Shown one piece after another: positions 5,869 to 11,929 of a DNA stretch of 11,929 bases. The translations under genes were made by a program, and so were the position numbers. The notes beneath the pieces are model-generated. The model was not told the DNA's origin. It saw only the letters and a list, made by a program, of their open reading frames with translations, and did no database searches. The stretch is from Deltaproteobacteria bacterium (GTDB lineage: Bacteria > Desulfobacterota > Anaeroferrophillalia > Anaeroferrophillales > Tharpellaceae): positions 1 to 11,929 of the forward strand of contig JAADEO010000166.1 of assembly GCA_013153415.1 (NCBI GenBank). Reading direction: 5' to 3'. Within the stretch, counting starts at the first letter, position 1. Every line of letters begins with the position of its first letter.

Positions 5869-6615
5869 ATGTCCGGGAAAAGGCGTACAGCACTGGTGAC
5901 CGGGGGCTCCCGGGGGATCGGTAAAGCGATTTGCGAAAAGCTGGCGGCCGACGGAATCAATGTCGCCATCGGCTACAACCGGGATACGGAAACTGCGGAA
6001 AAGCTGGTTCAGGAATTGCGATCGAAGGGGGTCGAGGCGGCCGCCTTGCAGGGCAGTGTCGAAAACCTCTACGAAGTCAAAAGGGTTTTCGATCAGGTCA
6101 AGGAGATTTTCGGCACTCTCGACATTCTCGTCAATAATGCCGGAATCACCGCCGACAAGACCCTGGTCAAAATGGAACGTGAAACCTGGCTCAGGGTTAT
6201 CCAGATCAACCTCTTCGGCACCTATCATTGTTGCCGGGAGGCCCTGCAAGCAATGCTGCCCCAGGGTTACGGCCGGATCATCAACGTCAGTTCGATCATC
6301 GGACTGACCGGCAATGTCGGCCAGTCCAATTATGCCGCTTCCAAGGCTGGAGTTATCGGTTTCACCAAGTCGCTGGCCCTCGAAGTCGCGACCAAGGGGG
6401 TGACTGCCAATGTCGTAGCCCCGGGTTTCATCGAAACCGAGATGACCAAGAAGATTCCCGCTCATATCTATCAGAAGATCGAAGAGAGCATCCCGATGAA
6501 GCGTTTCGGCCAGCCCGAGGAGGTCGCCCGGCTGGTGGCTTTCCTGGCGGCCGAAGAGTCGGCCTATATCACCGGGCAGGTGTATGGTATCAATGGCGGA
6601 CTTTACATGAACTGA
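5869..6615 (+). CDS. phaB: Acetoacetyl-CoA reductase (PhaB / FabG-type short-chain dehydrogenase)
   Basis: The 248-residue enzyme is a classical short-chain dehydrogenase that should reduce acetoacetyl-CoA to (R)-3-hydroxybutyryl-CoA, the monomer for PHA synthase. It has the cofactor motif TGGSRGIG (11-18), NNAG (89-92), the structural Asn114 and the catalytic Ser142, Tyr155 and Lys159 (YAASK). The sequence after the second strand (GYNRD) lacks the acidic residue typical of NAD-specific enzymes, which suggests NADPH. The start at 5869 is set by GGAGGTGG; an in-frame ATG at 5857 lies within that ribosome binding site and is rejected. It is the first gene of the PHA operon, 83 bases ahead of the first synthase gene. 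By sequence alone it could be a FabG acting in fatty acid synthesis, but its position before two PHA synthases favours PhaB. Confidence 0.88.
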   Translation: MSGKRRTALVTGGSRGIGKAICEKLAADGINVAIGYNRDTETAEKLVQELRSKGVEAAALQGSVENLYEVKRVFDQVKEIFGTLDILVNNAGITADKTLVKMERETWLRVIQINLFGTYHCCREALQAMLPQGYGRIINVSSIIGLTGNVGQSNYAASKAGVIGFTKSLALEVATKGVTANVVAPGFIETEMTKKIPAHIYQKIEESIPMKRFGQPEEVARLVAFLAAEESAYITGQVYGINGGLYMN

Positions 6616-6632
6616 ATGGAAGCTTTCCGGAT

Positions 6633-6666
6633 ACCTTTCGGGTTGCGGGAACGGAACCCGAAAGGT
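6633..6666 (+). repeat. 12-bp perfect hairpin between phaB and the first phaC
   Basis: ACCTTTCGGGTT (6633-6644) and AACCCGAAAGGT (6655-6666) are exact reverse complements around a 10-base loop. The flanks (TTTCCGG before, CCGGGAAA after) could extend the stem with a bulge. No U-run follows, so it is more likely an mRNA stabilising or processing element that lets phaB and phaC be expressed at different levels than a terminator. Confidence 0.65.
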
Positions 6667-6698
6667 CGGCCGGGAAAAGAGCATCGATGGAGGTGCCG

Positions 6699-8504
6699 AT
6701 GAGTAAAGATGATACCGCCGGATGTGGAACTGCGGATTATGCAGATCTTTTGGCCAATATGGAGGAGATCAACCGCCACTGCTGCAAACTTTTCGAGGAG
6801 ATGGGCCAGGGGAAAAGCGAGCTGCCTCCGGCCGACCCTTTCAATCTGACTGAAGCCATGATGAAACTGGGGCTCGCCATGCTGGCCGATCCCGGACGCC
6901 TGCTCGAAACCCAGGCCGAGCTGATGCAGGATTATGCCCGGCTCTGGAGCCAAATGGCGGCCGACTGGAGTGGCGGGGAGGAGAAAAGCGAGACCGTCTC
7001 CGAAACCGGAGCGGCAGATCCGGTAAGTCCCGCCCGCAAGAGGGATAAGCGTTTCCGGCATGAGGCCTGGAGCGAAAACCCGCTTTTCGACCATCTTCGC
7101 CGGGCCTATCTGCTGGTGGCGGAGCATATGGAGAAAAGCGTGATCGAGAACTCCTCCTCGCTTTCCGCCAAGGAGGCCGAAAAGCTCCGTTTTTTCACCC
7201 GTCAGTTTATCGACGCGATGTCGCCCAGCAATTTTCTGGCGACCAATCCCGAGGCTCTGGAGGAGACCATCGCCACCCGGGGCGAAAATCTGGTTCGAGG
7301 CCTGAAGAATATTCTCGAGGATCTCTGCCGGGGCAATATCAGGCAGACCGACACCGAGGTCTTCGAGGTCGGGGTCAATGTCGCCACCACTCCCGGCCAG
7401 GTGATCTTTCGCAACCGCCTGATCGAGCTCATTCAGTACCAGCCGACCACCGACCGGGTCTTTCGCCGGCCGCTGCTGATCATTCCGCCCTGGATCAACA
7501 AATATTACATTCTCGATCTCGAGCCGGAAAACTCCTTTATCGCCTGGGCCGTCGACCGGGGGTATACGGTCTTTGTCGTCTCCTGGGTCAACCCCGGTGC
7601 CGAGATGGCGGAAACCCGGTTCATCGATTACATGTACGAGGGCATTTTCGCGGCCCTCGAAGCGATAGAAAAGGCCATCGGGGAGCGCGAAGTCACCGCT
7701 CTCGGTTACTGTATCGGCGGTACCCTGCTGGCCGCGACCATGGCTTTCATGGCGGCCCGTAACGACGATCGCATCAAGGCGGCGACGATGCTGGTCTCCC
7801 AGGTCGATTTTTCCGAGCCCGGCGACCTCGGGGTTTTCATCGACGAGCAGCAGCTCGAGGCGCTGGATCGGAAAATGGCCGCCCGGGGCTATCTCGACGG
7901 CAGTGAAATGGCGGGTGTCTTCAACCTGCTCCGGGCCAATGACCTGATCTGGTCCTATGTCGTCAACAACTACCTTTTGGGGCGCGATCCCTATCCTTTC
8001 AGCCTGCTCTACTGGAACCAGGATTCGACCCGGATGCCCTACGCCATGCACAGTTTCTACCTGCGTGAGATGTATCTGCACAACAACCTGGCCAAGCCCG
8101 GGGCTCTGGTTTTCGACGGGGTGCCGATCGATCTCGGCAAAATCAAGGTGCCGATCTATCTGCAGTCGGCCCGCGAAGATCACATCTCGCCCTGCCCCTC
8201 GGTCTTCAAGGCCAAGCGTCTCTACGGCGGCCCGGTGCGTTTCGTGGTGGCCGGTTCCGGCCATATCGCCGGGGTCATCAATCCGCCGGCGGCCGGCAAA
8301 TATTACTACCTGATCAACGACCAGGAACCCGATGACTTCGAAACCTGGATGGCCACGGCCCGCAAACGGCCCGGTTCCTGGTGGAACGACTGGCACAACT
8401 GGCTCTTCCGGCGTTCCGGGCGCAAGGTGCCGGCCCGGGTGCCCGGAGAGGGCGGTCTGCAAGCTCTCGAGCCGGCTCCCGGTTCCTATGTCAAGATCAA
8501 GTAG
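6699..8504 (+). CDS. phaC: Class I poly(3-hydroxyalkanoate) synthase, first copy
   Basis: The 601-residue protein polymerises (R)-3-hydroxyacyl-CoA into PHA at the granule surface. A variable helical N-terminal part (1-125, rich in Glu/Ala) precedes the alpha/beta-hydrolase domain. The lipase-like box GYCIGG holds the nucleophile Cys338; Asp494 (AREDH) and His522 (SGHIAG) complete the triad. NDLIWSYVVNNYLLG, INPP and the C-terminal LEPAPGSYVKIK are class I hallmarks, and the length (about 590 is usual) also fits class I. No PhaE or PhaR partner gene is visible. ATG 6699 follows GGAGGTG; an in-frame ATG at 6687 lies in that ribosome binding site, and the frame open upstream from 6228 overlaps phaB and is not used. 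Its end overlaps the second synthase gene by 17 bases. The residue after DHISP is Cys, where the Ralstonia enzyme has Trp. Confidence 0.95.
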   Translation: MSKDDTAGCGTADYADLLANMEEINRHCCKLFEEMGQGKSELPPADPFNLTEAMMKLGLAMLADPGRLLETQAELMQDYARLWSQMAADWSGGEEKSETVSETGAADPVSPARKRDKRFRHEAWSENPLFDHLRRAYLLVAEHMEKSVIENSSSLSAKEAEKLRFFTRQFIDAMSPSNFLATNPEALEETIATRGENLVRGLKNILEDLCRGNIRQTDTEVFEVGVNVATTPGQVIFRNRLIELIQYQPTTDRVFRRPLLIIPPWINKYYILDLEPENSFIAWAVDRGYTVFVVSWVNPGAEMAETRFIDYMYEGIFAALEAIEKAIGEREVTALGYCIGGTLLAATMAFMAARNDDRIKAATMLVSQVDFSEPGDLGVFIDEQQLEALDRKMAARGYLDGSEMAGVFNLLRANDLIWSYVVNNYLLGRDPYPFSLLYWNQDSTRMPYAMHSFYLREMYLHNNLAKPGALVFDGVPIDLGKIKVPIYLQSAREDHISPCPSVFKAKRLYGGPVRFVVAGSGHIAGVINPPAAGKYYYLINDQEPDDFETWMATARKRPGSWWNDWHNWLFRRSGRKVPARVPGEGGLQALEPAPGSYVKIK

Positions 8505-10275
8505 CAATCACGGAGAGATTTACGGCTATCTCGGCCAGCTTTTCGCCGGGGTGGTCGAAATCAATCGCCGGTTTCTCGAATCTCTGGCCGGCGACCAGCC
8601 GGTCGAAGCTGTTTTCGCAAAGTCCCTTGCCGCCGGTTCCGAGATCGACGGCAAGGCCGACTGGCAGCGGTTGAGTGCGAGCTTTCAGCAGGCCCAGCTC
8701 GATTTCTGGAGAGGTCTGCTGGCGCCGATCGAGCGCTTTTTCCCGGTCGCGGCCGATCTCGCTACTCCCGGTGCCGATCCCCGGTTCCGCGATTCCCAGT
8801 GGCACAGCGACCCCCTGCTCAAAGGGTTGATGGAGACCTATCTCAAGGTCTGCCAGGCCTACCGGCTCATGGCCGAGGGCCAGGAATTGACAGTCGGCGA
8901 CCGGAGACGGCTCAAATTCTACATCAACTACTTTCTCGACGCCCTGGCCCCGACCAATTTCTTTCTTACCAATCCGGAGGCTGTCCGGCTTTTTTTCGAG
9001 ACCGGTGGCCGGAGCCTGATGCGGGGCCTGGAGAACCTGGCCGCCGATCTGCGCCGCGGCCGCCTGACCCAGACCGACGAGGAAGCTTTTTCCGTGGGCG
9101 GCAACCTGGCGGCGACGGCCGGGGCCGTGATCCACGAAAACCCGGTGATGCAGCTGATCCATTACCGTCCGGTAACGGAAAAGATCCGGGCCCGGCCGCT
9201 GCTCATCGTTCCGCCCTGTATCAACAAGTTCTACATTCTCGATCTCCAGGCTCATAACTCGTTCGTGGCCTATTGCCTGGAGCGGGGCTTGCAGGTTTTC
9301 CTGATTTCCTGGGTCAATCCCGACCAGCGTCACCGGGAACTTGCCTGGGATGATTATGTCGAAAACGGCATCCTCGAGGGAGTCGAGATCGCCCGGGCGG
9401 TCAGTGGCGGGCAGCCGGTCAATCTTTTGGGCTACTGTGTCGGTGGCACCCTGCTGGCCTGTGCCCTGGCGGTTCTCAAGGCCAGGCGCCGGGTCCGCCG
9501 GGTCAGTTCTGTCACATTTCTGACTACGCTGCTCGATTTTTCCGATCCCGGTGATATCGGGGTCTTTGTCGACCGGCGGATTCTGGCCCGCCAGGAAAAG
9601 GCGGCGGAAAGCACTGGTTTTATTCCCGGCCAGGATCTCTATCATACCTTTTCCCAGGTTCGGGCCAACGACCTGATCTGGTCCTACGTGGTCAGCAACT
9701 ACCTGAAAGGCCAGGAACCCTCTCCTTTCGACATTCTTTACTGGAACTGCGACCCGGCCAATCTGCCGCTACGGTTTTATCGTTTCCTGATGCGGGATCT
9801 CTATCTCGAGAACCGCCTGGTCGGAGGTGCGGTCAGGGTTTGCGGAGCCAGGGTCAGGCTCGAAGAGCTCAAGACCCCGGCCTATTTCCTGGCCACGACC
9901 GATGACCATCTGGTGAACTGGCAGGTCTGTTTCAAAGGGGCGTTGCGGATGGCGGGAATCCGGGAATTCGTTCTCGGTCGGGGCGGCCATGTGGCCGGGG
10001 TCGTCAACCCGCCGGGCAAGGAAAACAGCTTCTATTATTGCAGCAGCGGCCGGCCGGCGGGAACGCCCGAAGCCTGGCGGGCGGCGGCCGATAAGCGGGC
10101 GGGCAGCTGGTGGGAGCACTGGTGCCGCTGGTTGCTTAAACGCTCCGGTTCCCGGGTGGTGGCGCCACCGGGTTGCGGCAGTCGCGACTATCCCGAGATC
10201 GAGCCGGCTCCGGGCGGTTATGTGGCCCGGCGGCTTGATTTTGCCGGAACGGAAAAAAATAAGGAGAGCGGGTAG
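8488..10275 (+). CDS. phaC: Class I poly(3-hydroxyalkanoate) synthase, second copy
   Basis: This 595-residue paralogue follows the first synthase gene directly and overlaps it by 17 bases. All catalytic parts are present: GYCVGG with Cys317, Asp473 (TTDDH) and His501 (GGHVAG), plus NDLIWSYVVSNYLKG and the ending IEPAPGGYV. It is clearly divergent from copy one throughout, especially in the first 130 residues, so it is not a recent duplicate. ATG 8488 lies within the end of the upstream gene without a good ribosome binding site; N-terminal alignment with copy one supports it, and translation is probably coupled to termination at 8504. Its stop codon sits in the loop of a strong terminator. The two proteins may form hetero-oligomers or differ in monomer preference or timing; sequence does not decide. 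The residue before Trp in the DHLVNW stretch is Asn, where Pro is common. Confidence 0.93.
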   Translation: MSRSSSNHGEIYGYLGQLFAGVVEINRRFLESLAGDQPVEAVFAKSLAAGSEIDGKADWQRLSASFQQAQLDFWRGLLAPIERFFPVAADLATPGADPRFRDSQWHSDPLLKGLMETYLKVCQAYRLMAEGQELTVGDRRRLKFYINYFLDALAPTNFFLTNPEAVRLFFETGGRSLMRGLENLAADLRRGRLTQTDEEAFSVGGNLAATAGAVIHENPVMQLIHYRPVTEKIRARPLLIVPPCINKFYILDLQAHNSFVAYCLERGLQVFLISWVNPDQRHRELAWDDYVENGILEGVEIARAVSGGQPVNLLGYCVGGTLLACALAVLKARRRVRRVSSVTFLTTLLDFSDPGDIGVFVDRRILARQEKAAESTGFIPGQDLYHTFSQVRANDLIWSYVVSNYLKGQEPSPFDILYWNCDPANLPLRFYRFLMRDLYLENRLVGGAVRVCGARVRLEELKTPAYFLATTDDHLVNWQVCFKGALRMAGIREFVLGRGGHVAGVVNPPGKENSFYYCSSGRPAGTPEAWRAAADKRAGSWWEHWCRWLLKRSGSRVVAPPGCGSRDYPEIEPAPGGYVARRLDFAGTEKNKESG

Positions 10276-10295
10276 TTTCCCGCTCTCCTTATTTT
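10256..10295. terminator. Bidirectional rho-independent terminator between convergent PHA operons
   Basis: AAAATAAGGAGAGCGGG (10256-10272) pairs perfectly over 17 bases with 10279-10295, with a six-base loop that contains the phaC stop codon TAG. On the plus strand the 3' arm ends in ATTTT followed by GTTTG. On the minus strand it ends in TTATTTT and continues with U residues from the seven-A run at 10253-10259. It can therefore end transcripts from both directions. Confidence 0.93.
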
Positions 10296-10304
10296 GTTTG
10301 TCAG

Positions 10305-10339
10305 GGATTGAAAGAACCGGTTTGAGGTCTTTTCAATCC
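10305..10339 (-). repeat. Inverted repeat over the stop codon of the phasin-like gene
   Basis: GGATTGAAA (10305-10313) and TTTCAATCC (10331-10339) are exact reverse complements with a 17-base loop. The right arm includes the TGA stop codon (10333-10335). It precedes, on the minus strand, the main terminator at 10256-10295, so it may protect the 3' end of a phasin mRNA. Confidence 0.45.
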
Positions 10340-10587
10340 TGTTTCTTGTTGATGGTGGCGGCCAGGTAGTCGAGGCCGTCTAGAACCATCTTGCGGTAGT
10401 CCTGGAAAGCCTGGCGGCTGTTGTTCATCCACTCCCGGTACTGTTTCATGAAATCGCTGTTGAGGTCATCGTACTGGCTCAGGAATATTTCCAGCATTTT
10501 TTCGCTGTTGTCCTGATAGAGTTCGAAGTTGTCGAGAGCGTTTTTGTAATAAGCGCGGGTCATTTCGAAGATCTGTTGATTGGCCAT
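10333..10587 (-). CDS. Small helical phasin-like protein
   Basis: This 84-residue protein has no proline or cysteine and a single glycine, so it should be almost fully alpha-helical. Aromatic and aliphatic residues recur among charged ones (for example YYKNALDNFELYQ and WMNNSRQAFQDY), giving amphipathic helices without a signal peptide or membrane span. Phasins coat PHA granules with such helices; most known ones are longer (110-190 residues). The gene has an excellent ribosome binding site (GGGAGGAGAG) and converges on the PHA synthase operon, sharing its terminator. A TATAAT-like box (10608-10613) lies close upstream, so it may have its own promoter as well as readthrough from the dehydrogenase gene. 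I do not recognise a specific family; the phasin role rests on composition and position. A PhaR/PhaE-like synthase partner is an alternative. Confidence 0.7.
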   Translation of the reverse strand: MANQQIFEMTRAYYKNALDNFELYQDNSEKMLEIFLSQYDDLNSDFMKQYREWMNNSRQAFQDYRKMVLDGLDYLAATINKKQD

Positions 10588-10607
10588 TCTCTCCTCCCTG
10601 GATTGAG

Positions 10608-10613
10608 ATTATA
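10608..10613 (-). promoter_or_regulatory. Possible -10 box for the phasin-like gene
   Basis: The minus strand reads TATAAT here, 20 bases before the start codon of the phasin-like gene, giving a very short leader. I see no good TTGACA-like -35 at 16-18 bases upstream, so it may be weak, activator-dependent or accidental. Confidence 0.3.
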
Positions 10614-10688
10614 TTGGGACGGGCGGTTCGGCCGCTGCGCGGTCCGGGAACTGTCCGGATGGTTGCTGTGGTGCGTTTCAGGCTGAAA

Positions 10689-11483
10689 CTATCCCCGGGA
10701 GCCCAGCCGCAAGCCGCCGTGGATGAAGTAGACATCGCCGGCGCAGGCTTCGTTACGGAACAGTTCGCAGACCAGGCTGGTGACCTCTTCGGGTTCGATC
10801 AGCCGGCCGATCGGTACCTGTTGTAAAATCTTGTCGATGATTCTCTCGTCCATGCTTTTGACCATCGCCGTGCCGGTATAGCCCGGAGCGATGGCGACGC
10901 AACGCAGACGGTCGGCCAGTCCCTGACGGAAAAAGGCCGCGGTCAGGACCTTGGGCATGACCGACATCGCCGCTTTCGACGAGGAGTAGTTGATCTGGCC
11001 GGCGGTGCCCAGCGAGCCGATCGAGGAGACCAGGCAGACCAGGCCTTTGCAGTCGTGGTTGATCATTCTCTCCAGGCATTCGCGTACGGTCAGGAAAACC
11101 CCGGTCAGGTTGACGTCGAGGACCGACTGGAACTGTTCGAGGCTCATCTTGCTCTTGACCTTGCCGGTCTGTTTGTCGACCGAGATCATGAAGCCGTCCC
11201 GGGTGATGCCTGCGAAAGGGGCGACCAGGTTGATGCGGCCGAAGCGTTCAATCGCCATGTCGGCCAGGCGGCCGCAATCATTTTCGTTGCTGACATTGCC
11301 GACCACGGTTTCGACTTCGCCGCCCAGCTCTTCGATTTCGGCCCTGGTGCTCTCCAGTTGTTCGGCGGAAAGGTCGAAAAGCACTGCTTTGCCGCCGCGG
11401 CTGGTCCAGTCCCGGGCCAGGGCAGCGCCTATCCCACTGCCGCCGCCGGTGATTACGGCGACGGAATCTTTGATTTTCAGCAT
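10689..11483 (-). CDS. Short-chain dehydrogenase/reductase, probably NAD(H)-dependent 3-hydroxyacyl(-CoA) type
   Basis: The 264-residue protein is a classical short-chain dehydrogenase: TGGGSGIG (12-19), Asn125 in DVNLTG, Ser154, Tyr166 and Lys170 (YSSSK). Asp37 at the end of the second strand (LFDLS) is the usual mark of NAD(H) preference, in contrast to PhaB in this window. The normal NNAG motif is replaced by APFAG (88-92). A short insertion (DKQTGKVKSK, about 103-112) precedes the helix carrying Asn125, as in a subgroup of 3-oxoacyl-reductase-like enzymes. The start has a textbook AAGGAGGTC ribosome binding site. It lies upstream of the phasin-like gene on the same strand and converges on the PHA operon. 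It could oxidise 3-hydroxybutyrate or a 3-hydroxyacyl-CoA during PHA use, or be a second acetoacetyl-CoA reductase; the substrate is not determined by sequence. Confidence 0.85.
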   Translation of the reverse strand: MLKIKDSVAVITGGGSGIGAALARDWTSRGGKAVLFDLSAEQLESTRAEIEELGGEVETVVGNVSNENDCGRLADMAIERFGRINLVAPFAGITRDGFMISVDKQTGKVKSKMSLEQFQSVLDVNLTGVFLTVRECLERMINHDCKGLVCLVSSIGSLGTAGQINYSSSKAAMSVMPKVLTAAFFRQGLADRLRCVAIAPGYTGTAMVKSMDERIIDKILQQVPIGRLIEPEEVTSLVCELFRNEACAGDVYFIHGGLRLGSRG

Positions 11484-11548
11484 CCGGACCTCCTTGCCTG
11501 TGCCGGAATATCAGCTTCGTCTGGCAGCTGGTATTCGCTTTCTTAACG

Positions 11549-11574
11549 CCGGTCGGTCTCTAAGCGTCGGCCGG
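11549..11574 (+). repeat. Hairpin with T-rich flank upstream of the dehydrogenase gene
   Basis: CCGGTCG (11549-11555) and CGGCCGG (11568-11574) can pair over seven positions including one G-U in a plus-strand transcript, followed by TTGTGTGTTTTTTT. It looks like a plus-strand terminator, yet no plus-strand gene precedes it. It may instead be an operator in the leader of the minus-strand gene, or stop antisense transcription. Confidence 0.3.
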
Positions 11575-11592
11575 TTGTGTGTTTTTTTGTAT

Positions 11593-11929
11593 CTATTTTT
11601 CAGCAGTTCGATCCCGGCCGGGAGTGTCGGCGACAGGAAGCGCAGTTTGCGGTTGCGGTGCGGTGGTTGCCGGTTTGACGTTGGCCGGGGCCGCTGGGGT
11701 TTTGGCGGCCGTGGTTACGGCCGGGGGTTTGCTGCTTGCGGAATTCTTCCGGGTTGCAGACTTTTCGCTTGTGGCGGTCCCGCTTTTTTTCTTGCTAGCG
11801 GCTGTTGCGCTTGTGGCGGTGCCGGCTTTCTGGGGCGCCTTTTTGCTGTTGGCTTTCGTAGTGGAGCTTGCCGTGGGCTGTTTTTCGGCCTTGGCCGGCG
11901 GCCTCTTTTTCTTGGCGGTCGCGGAGGCG
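11593..11929 (-). CDS. C-terminal Lys/Ala/Thr/Pro-rich tail of a basic protein (PhaF-like phasin candidate), runs off right edge
   Basis: On the minus strand a frame stays open from the right edge to a TAG at 11593-11595, giving 111 residues without a start codon in view. The tail has 18 Lys and 4 Arg against 5 acidic residues, with the rest mostly Ala, Thr, Ser and Pro (for example ATAASKKKSG and KPPAVTTAAKTPAAP). It is disordered and histone H1-like, as in the DNA-binding C-terminal tails of PhaF-type phasins and AlgP-like proteins. It lies upstream of, and co-oriented with, the dehydrogenase and phasin-like genes, 109 bases before the former. A PHA granule/nucleoid role is an inference from composition and location. 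The N-terminal domain, which would decide, is outside the window. Any basic, low-complexity tail of another protein remains possible. Confidence 0.65.
   Translation of the reverse strand, partial: ASATAKKKRPPAKAEKQPTASSTTKANSKKAPQKAGTATSATAASKKKSGTATSEKSATRKNSASSKPPAVTTAAKTPAAPANVKPATTAPQPQTALPVADTPGRDRTAEK
11766..11820. repeat. 13-bp direct repeat in the basic-tail coding sequence
   Basis: CGCTTGTGGCGGT occurs at 11766-11778 and again at 11808-11820, a 42-base (14-codon) offset that keeps the frame. It encodes the repeated TATS peptide motif. Such units let low-complexity tails expand or shrink by slippage or recombination. Confidence 0.55.

Noticed and set aside
6228..6698. N-terminal extension of the first phaC into phaB
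   Set aside because: It overlaps phaB in another frame and encodes Arg/Pro/Gly-rich nonsense; the strong ribosome binding site before 6699 sets the start.
8332..8487. N-terminal extension of the second phaC into the first
   Set aside because: The extension is the first synthase read out of frame; ATG 8488 aligns with the N-terminus of copy one.
6603..8507. 634-codon minus-strand frame opposite the first phaC
   Set aside because: Antisense shadow with no family resemblance; the plus strand encodes an intact synthase.
11522..11540. TGGCAGC...TTCGC as a plus-strand sigma-54 promoter
   Set aside because: The GG-to-GC spacing is twelve bases and no plus-strand gene follows.

Overview
The window looks like a chromosomal piece of an anaerobic, G+C-rich proteobacterium-like organism, most plausibly a member of the Desulfobacterota (Desulfuromonas/Geobacter-type relatives). 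This placement is an inference from gene content: an oxygen-sensitive 2-hydroxyacyl-CoA dehydratase / benzoyl-CoA reductase-like enzyme with its ATP-driven activator, a sigma-54 activator with GAF sensor, -24/-12 promoters, and a polyhydroxyalkanoate (PHA) locus. No marker gene is present that would fix the taxon. I see no rRNA, tRNA, CRISPR array, insertion sequence or integrase.

Left part (1-3994, all on the minus strand). A sigma-54 promoter (3979-3994) precedes three genes in the order radical-enzyme activator (3907-3146), small FeS subunit (3054-2020) and large FeS subunit (1990-701). Further left lies a second, nearly perfect sigma-54 promoter (414-429). It points at a fragment of a phenylacetate-CoA-ligase-like enzyme (358-2) that lacks its N-terminal domain and has no usable start codon in frame. 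A Shine-Dalgarno-like site at the very edge suggests another minus-strand gene begins just outside the window.

Middle (3995-5739). Divergent from the dehydratase operon is a complete GAF / AAA+ / Fis-type HTH sigma-54 activator. It is the obvious candidate regulator of both -24/-12 promoters. The shared intergenic region holds several inverted repeats that could be its binding sites.

Right part (5740-11929): a PHA island. A sigma-70-type promoter (5800-5828) precedes phaB (acetoacetyl-CoA reductase) and two tandem, overlapping class I PHA synthase genes, both with intact Cys-Asp-His triads. The operon ends in a 17-bp perfect hairpin (10256-10295) that can stop transcription from both sides. 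Converging on it from the right, on the minus strand, are an 84-residue helical phasin-like protein, a second short-chain dehydrogenase (probably NAD(H)-dependent), and the basic Lys/Ala/Thr/Pro-rich tail of a protein that runs off the right edge. That tail resembles the histone-like tail of PhaF-type granule/nucleoid phasins.

How it may fit together (inference): an acid is activated to its CoA ester; the dehydratase/reductase makes an enoyl-CoA or a related product; reducing power and C4 acyl-CoA units are stored as PHA through PhaB and the two PhaC proteins, with small helical and basic proteins covering granules. No beta-ketothiolase (phaA) or enoyl-CoA hydratase (phaJ) is present, so precursor supply must be encoded elsewhere. 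Another recurring feature is strong inverted repeats placed at gene ends inside or between operons (3121/3179, 5723/5758, 5765/5789, 6633/6666, 10305/10339).
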